This document shows, piece after piece, positions 1-13,021 of a stretch of 64,000 nucleotides of DNA. The notes under the pieces are model-generated. The model was given only the letters and a program-made list of their open reading frames with translations, had not been told where the DNA came from and ran no database searches. The stretch is from Gemmatimonadaceae bacterium (lineage in GTDB: Bacteria; Gemmatimonadota; Gemmatimonadetes; Gemmatimonadales; Gemmatimonadaceae), in the NCBI GenBank assembly GCA_036504815.1, contig DASXUN010000028.1, positions 27,251 to 91,250 on the forward strand, given 5' to 3'. The stretch's first letter is position 1. Each line of letters starts with the position of its first letter. The position numbers were made by a program, and so were the translations under genes.

Positions 1-2301
1 CATCACCAGCTTGGCCGGCCGGGTCAGGTACCATGCGCCGATGACGAGGAGGGCGAGGACGGCGGCGAAGGCCCAGTGGGTCCGATGGTCGCGCCCGCGG
101 CGCGGAAGCGTGCGCCGCACCGCCGTGCGGAGGGCCAGCGTCCGCTCATCGGACAGCCCGGGCGGGAGCAGATCCACGGTGGGCACGCCCACCGCCGGCA
201 CCTCGCCGCGGCGCACCCACGCCCGCAGCACGCCGGCCACCTCGTCGTCCGACCCGGCCTGCACCAGCAACGCGATGATACGACGCATCTCGACGACGCC
301 CACGCCCTGCTCCGCGGCGAGCGCGAGGGCCAGTCCAAGCCGCGCCGAGGCCAGCGAGGGCGCGTCGCTCTGCGCCACGATGAGGTCGGTGATCTCATCG
401 TGCGCCGTCGCCCACCCTCCATCGGGCATGCGGCGCGCGTATCCGCGCACCTCGAGCGCCAGCAGCACCGACTCCACATTCGTCCGCTCCGCCGATACGG
501 CTGCAGCCACAACCTCAGTCGACGGTGCGGCGCCAACGCAGAGGACCCGCAGCACCGCACGTGCCTCCACCGAGAGCTGGGCGACGCGCATGCGCGCCGC
601 CTCGCTTGCGTCGAGCGCGGCCAGCAGCGCCGGAACGTTCGGCGCCGCCCAGTGCTCGGCGTCGATCATCAACAACTGTTTCTCCACCACGGCGTGCAGC
701 AACTGCAGCACATGGAAGGGCACACCGCCTGCCGCGTCACGCAGCGCCGCCGCGAACGCGTCCCACCAGGCGGCATCGCCAGCACCGCCGAGCGACTGCA
801 GCATCGCGTCCACCTGCGCCGTCGTCAGCGGCGGCAGCGACACGCGCTCCACGCCCGTTTCGCCCGCCCAGGGTTCACGCCCCGCGGTGAGCAGCAGCAC
901 CCGCGCGTCGGCCGCCAGCCGCCCCATCGCGACCAGCAGCAGGTTCAGCGATGCGCGATCCGCCCAGTGCGCGTCGTCGATCGCCAGCACCACGGACGCC
1001 TCGTGCGTGACCGCACCGAGGAGGTCCGCGAGCGCGACGGTGCGGCGACGCATCGCCTCGTCGCCCGTGGCGGTGTCGGCGTGCGCGGCGAAGACCGTCG
1101 AGGCGTCGGGTGCCATCGCCACCAGCGCCGCCATGGAACCGGGCGCCACCGCGATGCTCCCCGGCAGGCGGGCGAGTGCCGTGACGACGCTGGCGCCGAG
1201 CGCGAATGGCACGTCGCGCTCGTCACGGCGCGCACCGCACCGCACGACGCGCGCCCCGGCCGCCTGCAGGCGCGCGCACGATTCCTCGAGCAGCCGGGTC
1301 TTCCCCGTTCCCGCCAGCGCCTCCACGTGCAGATGCTGCCGCCGGCCGCGCTTCACGATCCCCCAAGCCGCCAGCACGCGCGCCAGTTGCGTCTCGCGCC
1401 CCACGAACTCGGGGGCCGACAGGGCCCCGCCGCGCTCCGGCGACGGACGGGCGACGTCGCGAACCCGCTGGAAGAGCTGCGCGGTGGCGGGTTCAGGCGG
1501 CCGGCCCTCGTTGCGCAACAGCTCCGCGAGGCGCTCGGCCTCGAGGCGCGCCGACGCGACCCCCTCGGCGGCGATCTCCGCCTCGATCAGCAGGCGCCAC
1601 GACCGCTCGCGCGACGCGTCCATGTCACGCAGGCGACGCGCGTGGGGAAGCGCCGCCGCGGCGCGACCGGCCGCGAGGTCAGCGCGCGCGACGGTCTCGA
1701 GCAAGCGCGCGAAGAGCGCCGCCAGGTGCCGACGCTCGATATCGCACCACATCTCGAACTCGGCGCCGCCCGGCACCGCGAGATCGGGGATGAAGTCGCC
1801 GCGATACAACGCAATAGCCGCCGCGAAATCACCGCGATCCGCCGCCGCGACGAACTCATCGCGGTCGAAGGTCAGCGCCGCCCGCAAGATGACGAGGTCG
1901 CCATCCGAGACCAGCGCATCGTCCGGAAGGAGCCGCCGCAGCACCAGCAGGGCCTGCCGCAGGTTGGCGCGTGCCCGCTCCGGTTCGAGGTCGGACCAGA
2001 GCAGGTCGATCAAGTGCGGCCGGGTGGCCGAGTGCACGGACTGTGAACGAAGGTAGGCCAGCAGGGCGAGCGGCTTGCCCGGCCCCAGCCGGAGCACGCC
2101 CTCGGCGGAGACCAGTTCGAGGCGTCCCAGCACATGCAGCGACAGTCGCTGAGCGCCGGCTTCAGGCAGGCCGTCGGTCGGCACAGGAGGGAGCGAGTTC
2201 ACGATGCGCGCAAAGTCTTCACGCCCGAGAATCTGTGGGTGCTCCCCGCATCCCGCGAGCGCGTGGCGGCGGCACGCGAATGGTGAACGAACATGCGACA
2301 T
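1..2301 (-). CDS. BTAD/AAA+ membrane-anchored transcriptional regulator, 3' end outside window
   Basis: Reads leftward out of the window; 767 codons are visible and the stop is not. From about residue 53 there is an OmpR-type winged helix (LSLHVLGRLEL, LIDLLWSDLEP), followed to about 290 by BTAD-like helical repeats. A P-loop ATPase follows, with Walker A ALAGTGKT near 330 and Walker B VVLAIDDAHW near 440, then a long helical region. Residues about 740-757 form one hydrophobic segment (FAAVLALLVIGAWYL), so the protein is probably membrane-tethered with a further domain beyond the edge. ATG at 2301 lies just after an in-frame stop; a GTG at 2202 is the alternative, and neither has a clear Shine-Dalgarno. 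The SARP/BTAD family acts as DNA-binding activators; the target is unknown. Confidence 0.8.
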   Translation of the reverse strand, partial: MSHVRSPFACRRHALAGCGEHPQILGREDFARIVNSLPPVPTDGLPEAGAQRLSLHVLGRLELVSAEGVLRLGPGKPLALLAYLRSQSVHSATRPHLIDLLWSDLEPERARANLRQALLVLRRLLPDDALVSDGDLVILRAALTFDRDEFVAAADRGDFAAAIALYRGDFIPDLAVPGGAEFEMWCDIERRHLAALFARLLETVARADLAAGRAAAALPHARRLRDMDASRERSWRLLIEAEIAAEGVASARLEAERLAELLRNEGRPPEPATAQLFQRVRDVARPSPERGGALSAPEFVGRETQLARVLAAWGIVKRGRRQHLHVEALAGTGKTRLLEESCARLQAAGARVVRCGARRDERDVPFALGASVVTALARLPGSIAVAPGSMAALVAMAPDASTVFAAHADTATGDEAMRRRTVALADLLGAVTHEASVVLAIDDAHWADRASLNLLLVAMGRLAADARVLLLTAGREPWAGETGVERVSLPPLTTAQVDAMLQSLGGAGDAAWWDAFAAALRDAAGGVPFHVLQLLHAVVEKQLLMIDAEHWAAPNVPALLAALDASEAARMRVAQLSVEARAVLRVLCVGAAPSTEVVAAAVSAERTNVESVLLALEVRGYARRMPDGGWATAHDEITDLIVAQSDAPSLASARLGLALALAAEQGVGVVEMRRIIALLVQAGSDDEVAGVLRAWVRRGEVPAVGVPTVDLLPPGLSDERTLALRTAVRRTLPRRGRDHRTHWAFAAVLALLVIGAWYLTRPAKLVM

Positions 2302-2414
2302 CGTTCGCGCCGCGCGTCAGCCCCGCGTCAATCGACCATCGTAGGCATTGCCGCACTTCTCGACCACCCCTCTCCCCTGCACCACACCCTGCACCCCGCA
2401 CCCCTCCTCCTCGC
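2302..2414. other. C-rich intergenic spacer with short repeats
   Basis: The spacer between radC and the BTAD regulator is strongly strand-biased: C-rich on plus, G-rich on minus. On the minus strand GGGGTGC occurs twice in tandem, followed by AGGGTGT, a roughly 7-bp period over about 25 bp. No gene or clear terminator is seen. Confidence 0.5.
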
Positions 2415-3107
2415 TCAAAGAAACCCCATCTCCGCAAACGACAAGTATCTCCCCCGCCCGATGATCACGTGATCGTGCACCGGGATGTCGAGCAGTCGCC
2501 CGGCCGCCACCAGCTGTTCAGTCACGCTCCGGTCGTCCGCGCTCGGCGTCGGGTCGCCGCTCGGGTGGTTGTGCACGAGGATGATGGCCGCGGCCCGTTC
2601 GGCGATGGCCTCGCGAAAGACCTCGCGGGGATGGACGAGCGAGGAATTAAGTATGCCGCGCGTCACCAGCACATCGCGCCCCAGCCGGTGCTGGGCGTCG
2701 AGGATGGCGACGTGGAACTCCTCGACCGGCAGGTCCTCCAGTGTGGGCGCGAAGGAGCGCCAGACGTCGCGCGGCGCGCGCAGTGGACGTGCCTCGCCCG
2801 GCTCCTCGCTCGCCAGCCGCCGTCCGAGTTCCAGCGCGGCGTGGATGGCCACGGCGCGCGTCGCGCCAAGCCCCGGCACCTCCGCCAGCGCGGCGAGCGG
2901 GCGATCGCCGAGGCGCCGGAGCGATCCATCGGCGCGGCTGAGCACGTCGTGGGCGAGAGTCAGCGCCGGTCGGCCGCGCGTTCCCGCGCCGATGACGAGG
3001 GCAAGCAACTCAGGCGCCGACAGCGCGCGGGCGCCGAGTGTACGGAGGCGCTCACGCGGCCGGTCGGGCGGCAGGAGCCCTTGAGGTGTGATGGCGAGAA
3101 CCGTCAT
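2415..3107 (-). CDS. radC: RadC family JAB/MPN-domain protein
   Basis: 230 residues. The N-terminal half carries a helix-hairpin-helix-like segment (LAEVPGLGATRA, about 75-90). The C-terminal half is the JAB/MPN domain with the metal-binding motif HNHPSGDPTPSADD and the preceding Glu in PVEEFHVAILD. The family is widely annotated as DNA repair RadC, but that role is disputed and the biochemical function is not settled. I chose ATG at 3107; a TTG five codons upstream is possible. It is separated from the downstream regulator by a 113-bp C-rich spacer. Confidence 0.93.
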   Translation of the reverse strand: MTVLAITPQGLLPPDRPRERLRTLGARALSAPELLALVIGAGTRGRPALTLAHDVLSRADGSLRRLGDRPLAALAEVPGLGATRAVAIHAALELGRRLASEEPGEARPLRAPRDVWRSFAPTLEDLPVEEFHVAILDAQHRLGRDVLVTRGILNSSLVHPREVFREAIAERAAAIILVHNHPSGDPTPSADDRSVTEQLVAAGRLLDIPVHDHVIIGRGRYLSFAEMGFL

Positions 3108-3153
3108 GCTCAACCGTATCAAGGGTCGCGCAGCGATCCGTCACCAAAACAGA

Positions 3154-3187
3154 GCGGCCCGGTGCGCACCATTGCACACCGGGCCGC
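3154..3187 (-). terminator. Intrinsic terminator after the DUF4384-like gene
   Basis: On the minus strand, 17 bp after the stop at 3205, an 11-bp perfect stem (GCGGCCCGGTG / CACCGGGCCGC) with a 12-nt loop is followed by TCTGTTTTGG. It would end transcription before radC. Confidence 0.75.
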
Positions 3188-3204
3188 GACGATCCGAGTC
3201 GGCG

Positions 3205-4563
3205 TTACGGGTCCTTGGTCGTCGACGCGGGCCGGGCCGCGCTCACCGCCTCACGCGAAGCAGCACTGCGCTCGGCCTGGGCCTGCGACGCCGCCGAGGC
3301 CGCGGCGGCCGACGAGGCGGATGCGGCGGCTGACCCCGTCGAGGATGCGTTGTTGCCGTACTGCGGCGAACCCGTGCCGCCGGCCGTTCCGGTGGTCCAG
3401 CCGCCGGAGTTGGCGCGACGCGCCCCCGAAACGCCTTCAGTGGGCACCGACCGGACGATCCACGGCACGAAGGCCTCGGACGCCGGGGTGACGTTGCCGC
3501 GCTGCAGGCCTGTCGGATCGACCGGCACGCCGACGGCGATCGTCCCCTGCGGTCCAACACCAGTCGTGCGAACGCCGCGCGCGAACGACTTGAAGCCTTC
3601 TTCGGATTCGCCGCCGCTCGGCCGATACGGGCGGTAGCCCTCTTCGGGGCGCATCGACGGGTTCACCGGTGTGGCGACCACGCCGCGGCGCAGCGGCACC
3701 GCCTGCTCCTCGACGATGGACTTCGACGGCACCTTCCGGGCCGGCAGCTGCAGCTTCTCGGTCGTGATGGTGTCGCCGCCGCCCGGCGTTCCGGTGGGCG
3801 TCGAGCCAGGCGAGTCGTAATAGTGGCGGATCGGGCAGTAGAACATGCCCGTGGCGAAGAAGTAGTCAGCCGGGATGTTGTACATGCCCGTCGGACAGTA
3901 GAACGCAATGCTCTGGCCCGCGTAGCGGTTGTACGCGTTGTTGTGATCGGTCACTTCGAGCACGTCCACGACGATGTCGTCGACCGTGCTCCCCAGCGGC
4001 ATGATGGCATCCACGATGTCCGTCAGGAACGCGTCAGGGGCAATCACGGTGCTCGAGATCGCACGGAATCCCAAGGCCTGCTGCAGCCAATGTTGCGCGG
4101 CGTCCGGCGAGCCCACCTGCCGGAGCGGACGGCGCGACGCGACGAGGAGGAGCGTGCGCGTCGGGGCCAGGGACGACGCCCCCCATCCCGCCTCCGTCCC
4201 CGTCCAGCCCGTCGTGTAGTAGTACGAGATGATACGACCCTGATTGTCGACCATCCACATCGGCCGGGCGTACGGCATGGCATAGTTCCAGCCGTAATAC
4301 CGATACTGCGAGCGGAACGGCCGCGAGAGGAGATATTCGCCGGGTTCCACCGGCTTGGCCGCCTGCGATGTGGTACGGGGGAAGAGCTGCTGCACGCCCT
4401 GTCCCGGAATGACTTCGAACACCGCCACATACGCCGGCTGGTCCACGAAGAAGCTCGGTTCGCTCGTTCCGTGGCGCAGCGACGCCTCGAGCGGCCGCGC
4501 CACCTGCGCGGCGGCTCCGACGGTGCACGCGGCCAGCAGGGCCGCCAACCTCAGGACTCGCAT
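3205..4563 (-). CDS. Secreted DUF4384-like protein with Ala/Ser-rich tail
   Basis: 452 residues. ATG 4563 is chosen because it has a GGAGGG Shine-Dalgarno and begins a clean signal peptide (MRVLRLAALLAACTVGAAAQ). Residues about 30-75 (FFVDQPAYVAVFEVIPGQ, then VQQLFPR) resemble the DUF4384 fold seen in exported proteins, where a domain says how something is displayed or stored in text-like values. The middle is rich in Tyr, Trp and Pro. The last about 60 residues are low-complexity Ala/Ser (SAAASASSAAAASAASQ). It is followed by a good terminator, so it is probably the last gene of its unit after secA. Function is unknown; export is the safest statement. Confidence 0.7.
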   Translation of the reverse strand: MRVLRLAALLAACTVGAAAQVARPLEASLRHGTSEPSFFVDQPAYVAVFEVIPGQGVQQLFPRTTSQAAKPVEPGEYLLSRPFRSQYRYYGWNYAMPYARPMWMVDNQGRIISYYYTTGWTGTEAGWGASSLAPTRTLLLVASRRPLRQVGSPDAAQHWLQQALGFRAISSTVIAPDAFLTDIVDAIMPLGSTVDDIVVDVLEVTDHNNAYNRYAGQSIAFYCPTGMYNIPADYFFATGMFYCPIRHYYDSPGSTPTGTPGGGDTITTEKLQLPARKVPSKSIVEEQAVPLRRGVVATPVNPSMRPEEGYRPYRPSGGESEEGFKSFARGVRTTGVGPQGTIAVGVPVDPTGLQRGNVTPASEAFVPWIVRSVPTEGVSGARRANSGGWTTGTAGGTGSPQYGNNASSTGSAAASASSAAAASAASQAQAERSAASREAVSAARPASTTKDP

Positions 4564-4692
4564 GAACCCTCCCGCTCTGGACGGGTGCGTCAGGCCTCTA
4601 ACTGAAACGTTGGGGGAGGCGACCGGCGATGCAATAGGGGACCGCACCAAACCGTCGCTCTCGACGACGGGCACCCGTCCCCACGCATCGTC

Positions 4693-7935
<3,243 letters not shown>

Positions 7936-7945
7936 GCAGTATCCT

Positions 7946-8509
7946 CTATCGGTACAGGCCATGCGCCGCGATGTACGCGGCCACGGCGTCAGGCACGAAC
8001 CCACGAATGGAGCGTCCGGCCGCCACGCGCGCGCGGATCTCGGTGGCCGAGACGTCGACGCGCCACGTCGGCAGCGCCCGCACGCCGGTGGGGAGCGCCA
8101 ACTCCTCCCCGCCCCGCGAGAGCACCACCACTTCTGCCAGCTCCCGAATGATCTCCGGTTCCCGCCACTTCGGCAGCAGGGCCGCCGCATCCATCCCAAG
8201 GAGCAGGAATAATGCCGCGTCCGGCTGTCGCGCCCGGCATGTCCGCAGCGTGTCCACCATGAACGAGACGCCGCCCCGCTCCAGTTCCAGCGCATCCACC
8301 CGGAACCGCGGGTCCCCCTGCACCGCCAGCCGCGTCATCGCCAGGCGATGCTCAGCCGGCGCCGAAGCGTCAGCCGCCTTCAGCGGCTGCTGCGCGGCCG
8401 GCACCCAGATCACCTGATCCAGCGTCAGCGACTCGACCGCATCGCCGGCCGCCAGCAGATGTCCCACGTGCGGCGGGTCAAACGTCCCGCCGAAAATGCC
8501 GATCCGCAC
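7946..8509 (-). CDS. nadD: Nicotinate-nucleotide adenylyltransferase
   Basis: 187 residues, GTG start. It transfers AMP from ATP to nicotinate mononucleotide, giving deamido-NAD in NAD synthesis. The nucleotidyltransferase signature GIFGGTFDPPHVGH is at 4-17, followed by WVPAAQQPLK and the C-terminal SATEIRARVAAGR signature (the SSTxIR counterpart), typical of NadD. Length fits the family. It lies 3 bp after bamD and 10 bp before secA. RsfS and obg, common neighbours elsewhere, are absent. Confidence 0.96.
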   Translation of the reverse strand: MRIGIFGGTFDPPHVGHLLAAGDAVESLTLDQVIWVPAAQQPLKAADASAPAEHRLAMTRLAVQGDPRFRVDALELERGGVSFMVDTLRTCRARQPDAALFLLLGMDAAALLPKWREPEIIRELAEVVVLSRGGEELALPTGVRALPTWRVDVSATEIRARVAAGRSIRGFVPDAVAAYIAAHGLYR

Positions 8510-8512
8510 GGT

Positions 8513-9307
8513 TCAGGGCGCCGGTTTGGCCGGCGCCGCCGTCGAGTCCTTGGCCGGCTTCATCCCGTCGCACGCCTTCGCGACGCCCGCGTCCTTCGGG
8601 TACAGCTCAAACAGCGTGGCGCAGACTTCGCGTGCGTCCTCGCGGTAGTTCATCGTCGGCGAGCGATACGCATTCACCATGCGGATCATCGCCTGCCGCG
8701 CCCGGTCGGTGTTGGGGTAGTTCTTGACGACGTCGCGGAAGTAGATGATGGCCGAATCGTAGGCCTTGCGGCGGAAGTAGGCGTCACCCGTGTCGAAGTC
8801 CTTGGTGGCGAACCACTCGTCGAGGCGCTTCAGCTCGGCGTCGGCCTTCGGCTTGAAGGGCGACTCCGGATACAGCGTGATGAGCAGGCGATACTGCACC
8901 TGCGCCAGCTGCCCGTATTGCGGGTCGAGCGCCGGACGGCGCCAGAGCCGCGAGTAGCTGCGCCCCGACTCGTACAGGGCGTCGTCCGCGAGCGAGTCGT
9001 CGGCAAAGTTCTCGGCGAGCTTGGTGTACTCCTGCGCCGCCAGCAGATGCTCGGAGCGCCCGGTGTGCGCCTTGGCGAGGTACCAGTGCGCGCGCGACAG
9101 CAGCGAGTCGCCGGCCGGCAGGTCGAGCGTCAGCTTCTCGAACCCCGTCACGGCGTCATCCCACTTCTTCTTGTGGAAGCGGTCGAGCGACGCGGTGTAG
9201 AGCTTCTCGCTGGTCGGATACTTGCGAAGACTGAACGCCGGCCGGCACGCCGGCAGCACGAGGGCCGCGGCAAGCAGGATGGCGGGGATGCGGAAACGGA
9301 GGGTCAC
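8513..9307 (-). CDS. bamD: Outer-membrane assembly lipoprotein BamD
   Basis: 264 residues, GTG start. The N-terminus is a lipoprotein signal with lipobox LPAC (Cys about 21), then TPR-like helical repeats beginning EKLYTASLDRFHKKKWDDAV. This matches BamD/YfiO, a scaffold of the BAM complex that folds beta-barrel proteins in the outer membrane. Its presence implies a diderm cell. It lies just upstream of nadD-secA, so export motor and barrel assembly are linked. Assignment rests on the lipobox plus repeat pattern; other TPR lipoproteins are the alternative. Confidence 0.85.
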   Translation of the reverse strand: MTLRFRIPAILLAAALVLPACRPAFSLRKYPTSEKLYTASLDRFHKKKWDDAVTGFEKLTLDLPAGDSLLSRAHWYLAKAHTGRSEHLLAAQEYTKLAENFADDSLADDALYESGRSYSRLWRRPALDPQYGQLAQVQYRLLITLYPESPFKPKADAELKRLDEWFATKDFDTGDAYFRRKAYDSAIIYFRDVVKNYPNTDRARQAMIRMVNAYRSPTMNYREDAREVCATLFELYPKDAGVAKACDGMKPAKDSTAAPAKPAP

Positions 9308-9347
9308 GTCGGAAAGGTACCCGGAGAGGGGGCGATGGTTCGGCAGG

Positions 9348-10307
9348 TCAACGGCCGCGCGGCGCCATGCGCGGCGAGCCGGCCAGGGTGCGGAAGTAGT
9401 CGATGGTGCGCTGGACTCCGGTGCGGACGTCGATCTGCGGCGTCCACCCGAGCAGGGTCCGGGCGCGCGTGATGTCCGGCTTGCGCACCTTGGGGTCGTC
9501 CTCGGGGAGCGGTTCGTGCACGATGCGCGACGCGGAGCCCGTCAGCTCGACGACGATCTCGGCGAGCTGGCGCACCGTGTACTCGTCAGGGTTGCCGATG
9601 TTGCACGGATTGGCGTCACCCTTCAGGAAGAGCTGGTACAGCCCTTCCACCTCGTCCTCCACGTAACAGAACGAGCGGGTCTGCGAGCCATCGCCGTAGA
9701 TGGTGATGGGCTCGCCATTGAGCGCCTGCACGATGAAGTTCGACACCACGCGGCCGTCGCGGGGACGCATGCGCGGCCCGTAGGTGTTGAAGATCCGCAC
9801 GATGCGCGTATCGAGCCCGTGCGTGCGGTGATACGCCATGGTGATCGCCTCGGCGAAGCGCTTGGCCTCGTCGTAGACGCCGCGCGGGCCGATGGGATTC
9901 ACGTTTCCCCAGTACGACTCGACCTGCGGATGGACGAGCGGGTCGCCGTACACCTCGCTGGTGGACGCCAGGAAGAACCGCGCCCCCTTGGCCTTGGCGA
10001 TGCCCAGCGCGTTGTGCGTCCCCAGCGATCCCACCTTGAGCGTCTGGATCGGCAGCTCGAGATAATCGATGGGGCTCGCCGGCGAGGCGAAGTGCAGCAC
10101 GCCGTCGAGCGGGCCGGCGACATACGTGAACTCGGAGATGTTGTGCCGCAGGAACGAGAAGCGGTCGTTCCCAATCAGGTGCGCGATGTTGTCGGGGTGG
10201 CCCGTGACGAAATTGTCGAGCCCCACCACCTCATGGCCGTCGCGCAGGAAACGGTCGCACAAGTGCGAGCCGAGAAAGCCCGCCGCGCCGGTGATGAGCA
10301 CTCTCAT
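9348..10307 (-). CDS. uxs: UDP-glucuronate decarboxylase (UDP-xylose synthase)
   Basis: 319 residues; ATG 10307 overlaps the ugd stop (ATGA). It is an extended short-chain dehydrogenase: [14 protein letters not shown] at the N-terminus binds NAD, and YDEAK is the catalytic Tyr-Lys. It closely resembles UXS, which oxidises UDP-glucuronate at C4, decarboxylates it and re-reduces to UDP-xylose. The upstream overlapping gene makes UDP-glucuronate, so the two enzymes form a UDP-glucose to UDP-xylose path. The roughly 320-residue length is that of soluble bacterial UXS. A UDP-glucuronate 4-epimerase is the main alternative. Confidence 0.9.
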   Translation of the reverse strand: MRVLITGAAGFLGSHLCDRFLRDGHEVVGLDNFVTGHPDNIAHLIGNDRFSFLRHNISEFTYVAGPLDGVLHFASPASPIDYLELPIQTLKVGSLGTHNALGIAKAKGARFFLASTSEVYGDPLVHPQVESYWGNVNPIGPRGVYDEAKRFAEAITMAYHRTHGLDTRIVRIFNTYGPRMRPRDGRVVSNFIVQALNGEPITIYGDGSQTRSFCYVEDEVEGLYQLFLKGDANPCNIGNPDEYTVRQLAEIVVELTGSASRIVHEPLPEDDPKVRKPDITRARTLLGWTPQIDVRTGVQRTIDYFRTLAGSPRMAPRGR

Positions 10308-11608
10308 GCGCGCTCCCGCCCGATGGAGCGATAGGTGAAGCCGAACTTCGCCATCTTCGCCGGATCGTACAGGTTGCGGCCGTCGATCAGCACCGGCGCC
10401 TTGAGCGTCGCGTGAATGCGCGCGAAATCCGGGAACCGGTATTCGTTCCAGTCGGTCACCACGACGAGCGCATCGGCGCCCTCGAGGGCGGCGTAGTTCG
10501 TCTCGGCGTAGGTGATCGTGTCGCCGAGTCGGCGCCGCGCCTCCGGCATCGCGGCCGGGTCGTGCGCGCAGACCGTGCCGCCCGACTTCAGGATGGCATC
10601 GATGAGCACCAGCGCCGGCGATTCGCGCATGTCGTCGGTGTTCGCCTTGAACGACAGCCCCCAGACGGCGATCCGCTTCCCCTGCAGCGAGCCGAGCGCC
10701 GCGGCGAGCTTGGCGCCGAGCACCGTCTTCTGGCGCGCATTCGCGGACTCGACGGCCTCGAGCACCGCGAGCGGCGCGTCGACGCGGTGCGCGGTGCGCA
10801 GCAGCGCCTGCACGTCCTTGGGGAAGCACGAACCGCCGTACCCCGGACCCGGGAAGAGGAAGGCGGACCCGATGCGCGAATCGCTGCCGATGCCCTTGCG
10901 CACGAGATCGACGTTGGCGCCGACCTTCTCGCACAATCCGGCGATCTCGTTCATGAACGAGATGCGCGTCGCGAGCATCGAGTTGGCGGCGTACTTGGTC
11001 ATCTCCGCCGACGGGATGTCCATGAAGATGATCGGCTTGCCGGTGCGCACGAACGGCGCGTACAGCTCGGCCATCACCGAGCGCGCGAAGTCGCTCTCGA
11101 CGCCGAGCACGACGCGGTCGGGCTTGAGGAAGTCGTCGATGGCCGCCCCTTCCTTGAGGAACTCGGGATTGGAGCAGACGTGGAACGGGAACTTCGCGTT
11201 TGCGGCCACCGCGGCGCGCACCTTCTCGGCCGTGCCGACCGGGACGGTCGATTTCGTGACGACGACGATTTCGCGCGCCATGAAGCGGCCGATGGTGTCG
11301 GCCACGGCCAGCACGTGCTTGAGGTCGGCCGAGCCGTCCTCGTCCGGCGGCGTGCCGACGGCGATAAAGACGACGTCCGCCGAAGCGACGGCCCCAGCGA
11401 TGTCGATCGTGAACTTGAGGCGTCCCGCGCCCTGGTTGCGCTCGACGAGCGTGTCCAGTCCGGGTTCGTAGATCGGCAGGACGTTCTTCTTCAGTCCGTC
11501 GATCTTGGCCTGGTCAATATCGGCGCACGTGACGTTCGAGCCGGTCTCGGCGAAGCAGGCGCCGGCGACCAGGCCGACATATCCGGATCCGATGACGGTG
11601 ATGTTCAT
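10304..11608 (-). CDS. ugd: UDP-glucose 6-dehydrogenase
   Basis: 434 residues. It oxidises UDP-glucose to UDP-glucuronate with two [20 protein letters not shown] forms the Rossmann start, [16 protein letters not shown] and [14 protein letters not shown] are family signatures, and the catalytic Cys is in GGSCFPKD. The C-terminal UDP-binding domain carries [16 protein letters not shown]. It overlaps uxs by 4 bp, and its start is separated from wbpA by a 45-bp gap full of heptamer repeats. Confidence 0.97.
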   Translation of the reverse strand: MNITVIGSGYVGLVAGACFAETGSNVTCADIDQAKIDGLKKNVLPIYEPGLDTLVERNQGAGRLKFTIDIAGAVASADVVFIAVGTPPDEDGSADLKHVLAVADTIGRFMAREIVVVTKSTVPVGTAEKVRAAVAANAKFPFHVCSNPEFLKEGAAIDDFLKPDRVVLGVESDFARSVMAELYAPFVRTGKPIIFMDIPSAEMTKYAANSMLATRISFMNEIAGLCEKVGANVDLVRKGIGSDSRIGSAFLFPGPGYGGSCFPKDVQALLRTAHRVDAPLAVLEAVESANARQKTVLGAKLAAALGSLQGKRIAVWGLSFKANTDDMRESPALVLIDAILKSGGTVCAHDPAAMPEARRRLGDTITYAETNYAALEGADALVVVTDWNEYRFPDFARIHATLKAPVLIDGRNLYDPAKMAKFGFTYRSIGRERA

Positions 11609-11615
11609 CGACAGT

Positions 11616-11643
11616 GATGGCGGATGGCAGATGGCGGATGGCA
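11616..11643. repeat. Heptamer repeat run (GATGGCR x4)
   Basis: Four head-to-tail 7-bp units, GATGGCG / GATGGCA alternating twice, fill the short gap between wbpA and ugd. The same heptamer family recurs at 16029, 21304, 21387, 25831 and 28191. Confidence 0.9.
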
Positions 11644-11653
11644 GAACATTCGA

Positions 11654-13003
11654 TCAGACCGCTGCGTGCTGGCGGGGAGCGTCGGGGGTGAGCGAGACGA
11701 TGCGGGCCTTGCCGGGCTTGAGGCCGGCCGTGGCGTGGCGGGTGTCCACCACCAGCGAGGCGAGGTTGACCACGCGCTGGTAGTCCACCGCCTTGTGATT
11801 CGTGACGACCACCACGACGTCGGCGGCGACGAGCACTTCATCTGTCAGCGACACGCCCACCACCTCGTGCCCGTCCTCGCGGAAGCGCGGCACGTGCGGA
11901 TCGTGGTACTCCACATGCGCGCCCTGCGCCTCGAGCAGCTTGATCACGTCCAGCGCCGGGCTCTCGCGCATGTCGTCGATGTCGTTCTTGTAGGCGACGC
12001 CGAGCACGAGCACGCGCGAGCCGTTGACCGCCTTCTTCACGTCGTTGAGCGCGCGGGCGACCTTCTCGACGACGTACGCCGGCATCGCGCTGTTGATCTC
12101 GCTCGCGAGGTCGATGAAGCGCGTCTTGTAGTTCAGCGTGCGCATCTTCCACGCGAGGTAGTGCGGATCGAGCGGAATGCAGTGCCCGCCGATGCCGGGG
12201 CCCGGCGTGAACTTCATGAAGCCGAACGGCTTGGTGGCCGCGGCCTCGATCACTTCCCAGACATCCACGCCCAGCCGGTCGCAGACGATCGCCATCTCGT
12301 TCACGAGCCCGATGTTGACCGACCGGAAGGTGTTCTCCAGCAGCTTCACCAGTTCCGCCGCCTCCGGCGACGACACCGGCACGGTGCGGTCGATGCACGA
12401 CGAGTACAGGCGCGACGCCATGTCCGTGCAGGCCGTCGTGATGCCGCCCACGACCTTGGGCGTGTTCTTGGTGTTGTAGACCGGGTTGCCCGGATCGACG
12501 CGTTCGGGCGAGAAGGCGAGGAAGGCATCCTCGCCGATGGTCAGGCCGCGCGCTTCGAGCGCCGGCAGCAGCAGGTCGCGCGTGGTGCCGGGATAGGTCG
12601 TGCTCTCGAGCACCACGAGCATGCCCGGGTGCGCATGGCGCGCCACGGTGTCGGTGGCCGAGATCACGTACGACATGTCGGGATCGCGCGTCTTGGCGAG
12701 CGGCGTCGGCACGGCGATGGACACCGTGTCCACCTCGCCCAGCCGGGCCTCGTCGGTGGTCGCCTCGAAGCGCCCGCCCTTCACGTGCTTCGCCACCTGC
12801 GCGGCCGGCACGTCCTGGATGTGCGACTCGCCGCGCATCAGCAGGTCGCAGACGCGCTGCTGCACGTCGTACCCGATCACGTGGAATCCGGCCTCGCAGA
12901 GCTCCATCACCAGCGGGAGTCCCACGTAGCCCAGCCCCACCACGGCACAGACGGCCTGGCGGGACTCGATGCGCTGCTGCAGCCGATCGCGAATGCTCGT
13001 CAT
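11654..13003 (-). CDS. wbpA: UDP-N-acetylglucosamine 6-dehydrogenase, WbpA type
   Basis: 449 residues. It is a nucleotide-sugar dehydrogenase: GLGYVGLPLVMELCEAGFHV binds NAD, ESTTYPGTT and SPERVDPGN are family signatures, and the catalytic Cys is in GGHCIPLDP. The SPERVDPGN/GGHCIPLDP form belongs to the UDP-GlcNAc/ManNAc branch rather than the UDP-glucose branch. With wbpE, wbpB and wbpD next to it, the substrate is most likely UDP-GlcNAc, giving UDP-GlcNAcA. It starts 18 bp after wbpE. Confidence 0.93.
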   Translation of the reverse strand: MTSIRDRLQQRIESRQAVCAVVGLGYVGLPLVMELCEAGFHVIGYDVQQRVCDLLMRGESHIQDVPAAQVAKHVKGGRFEATTDEARLGEVDTVSIAVPTPLAKTRDPDMSYVISATDTVARHAHPGMLVVLESTTYPGTTRDLLLPALEARGLTIGEDAFLAFSPERVDPGNPVYNTKNTPKVVGGITTACTDMASRLYSSCIDRTVPVSSPEAAELVKLLENTFRSVNIGLVNEMAIVCDRLGVDVWEVIEAAATKPFGFMKFTPGPGIGGHCIPLDPHYLAWKMRTLNYKTRFIDLASEINSAMPAYVVEKVARALNDVKKAVNGSRVLVLGVAYKNDIDDMRESPALDVIKLLEAQGAHVEYHDPHVPRFREDGHEVVGVSLTDEVLVAADVVVVVTNHKAVDYQRVVNLASLVVDTRHATAGLKPGKARIVSLTPDAPRQHAAV

Positions 13004-13021
13004 CGTTGGCCTGGCCTCGGG

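Noticed and set aside
11..2056. Plus-strand 681-codon frame opposite the BTAD regulator
   Set aside because: It is an Ala/Arg/Ser-rich string without motifs, opposite a clear ATPase/regulator reading.
4564..4674. Longer start for the DUF4384-like protein at 4674
   Set aside because: The extra 37 residues precede a clean signal peptide with a strong Shine-Dalgarno at 4563, and an internal signal peptide would be buried.
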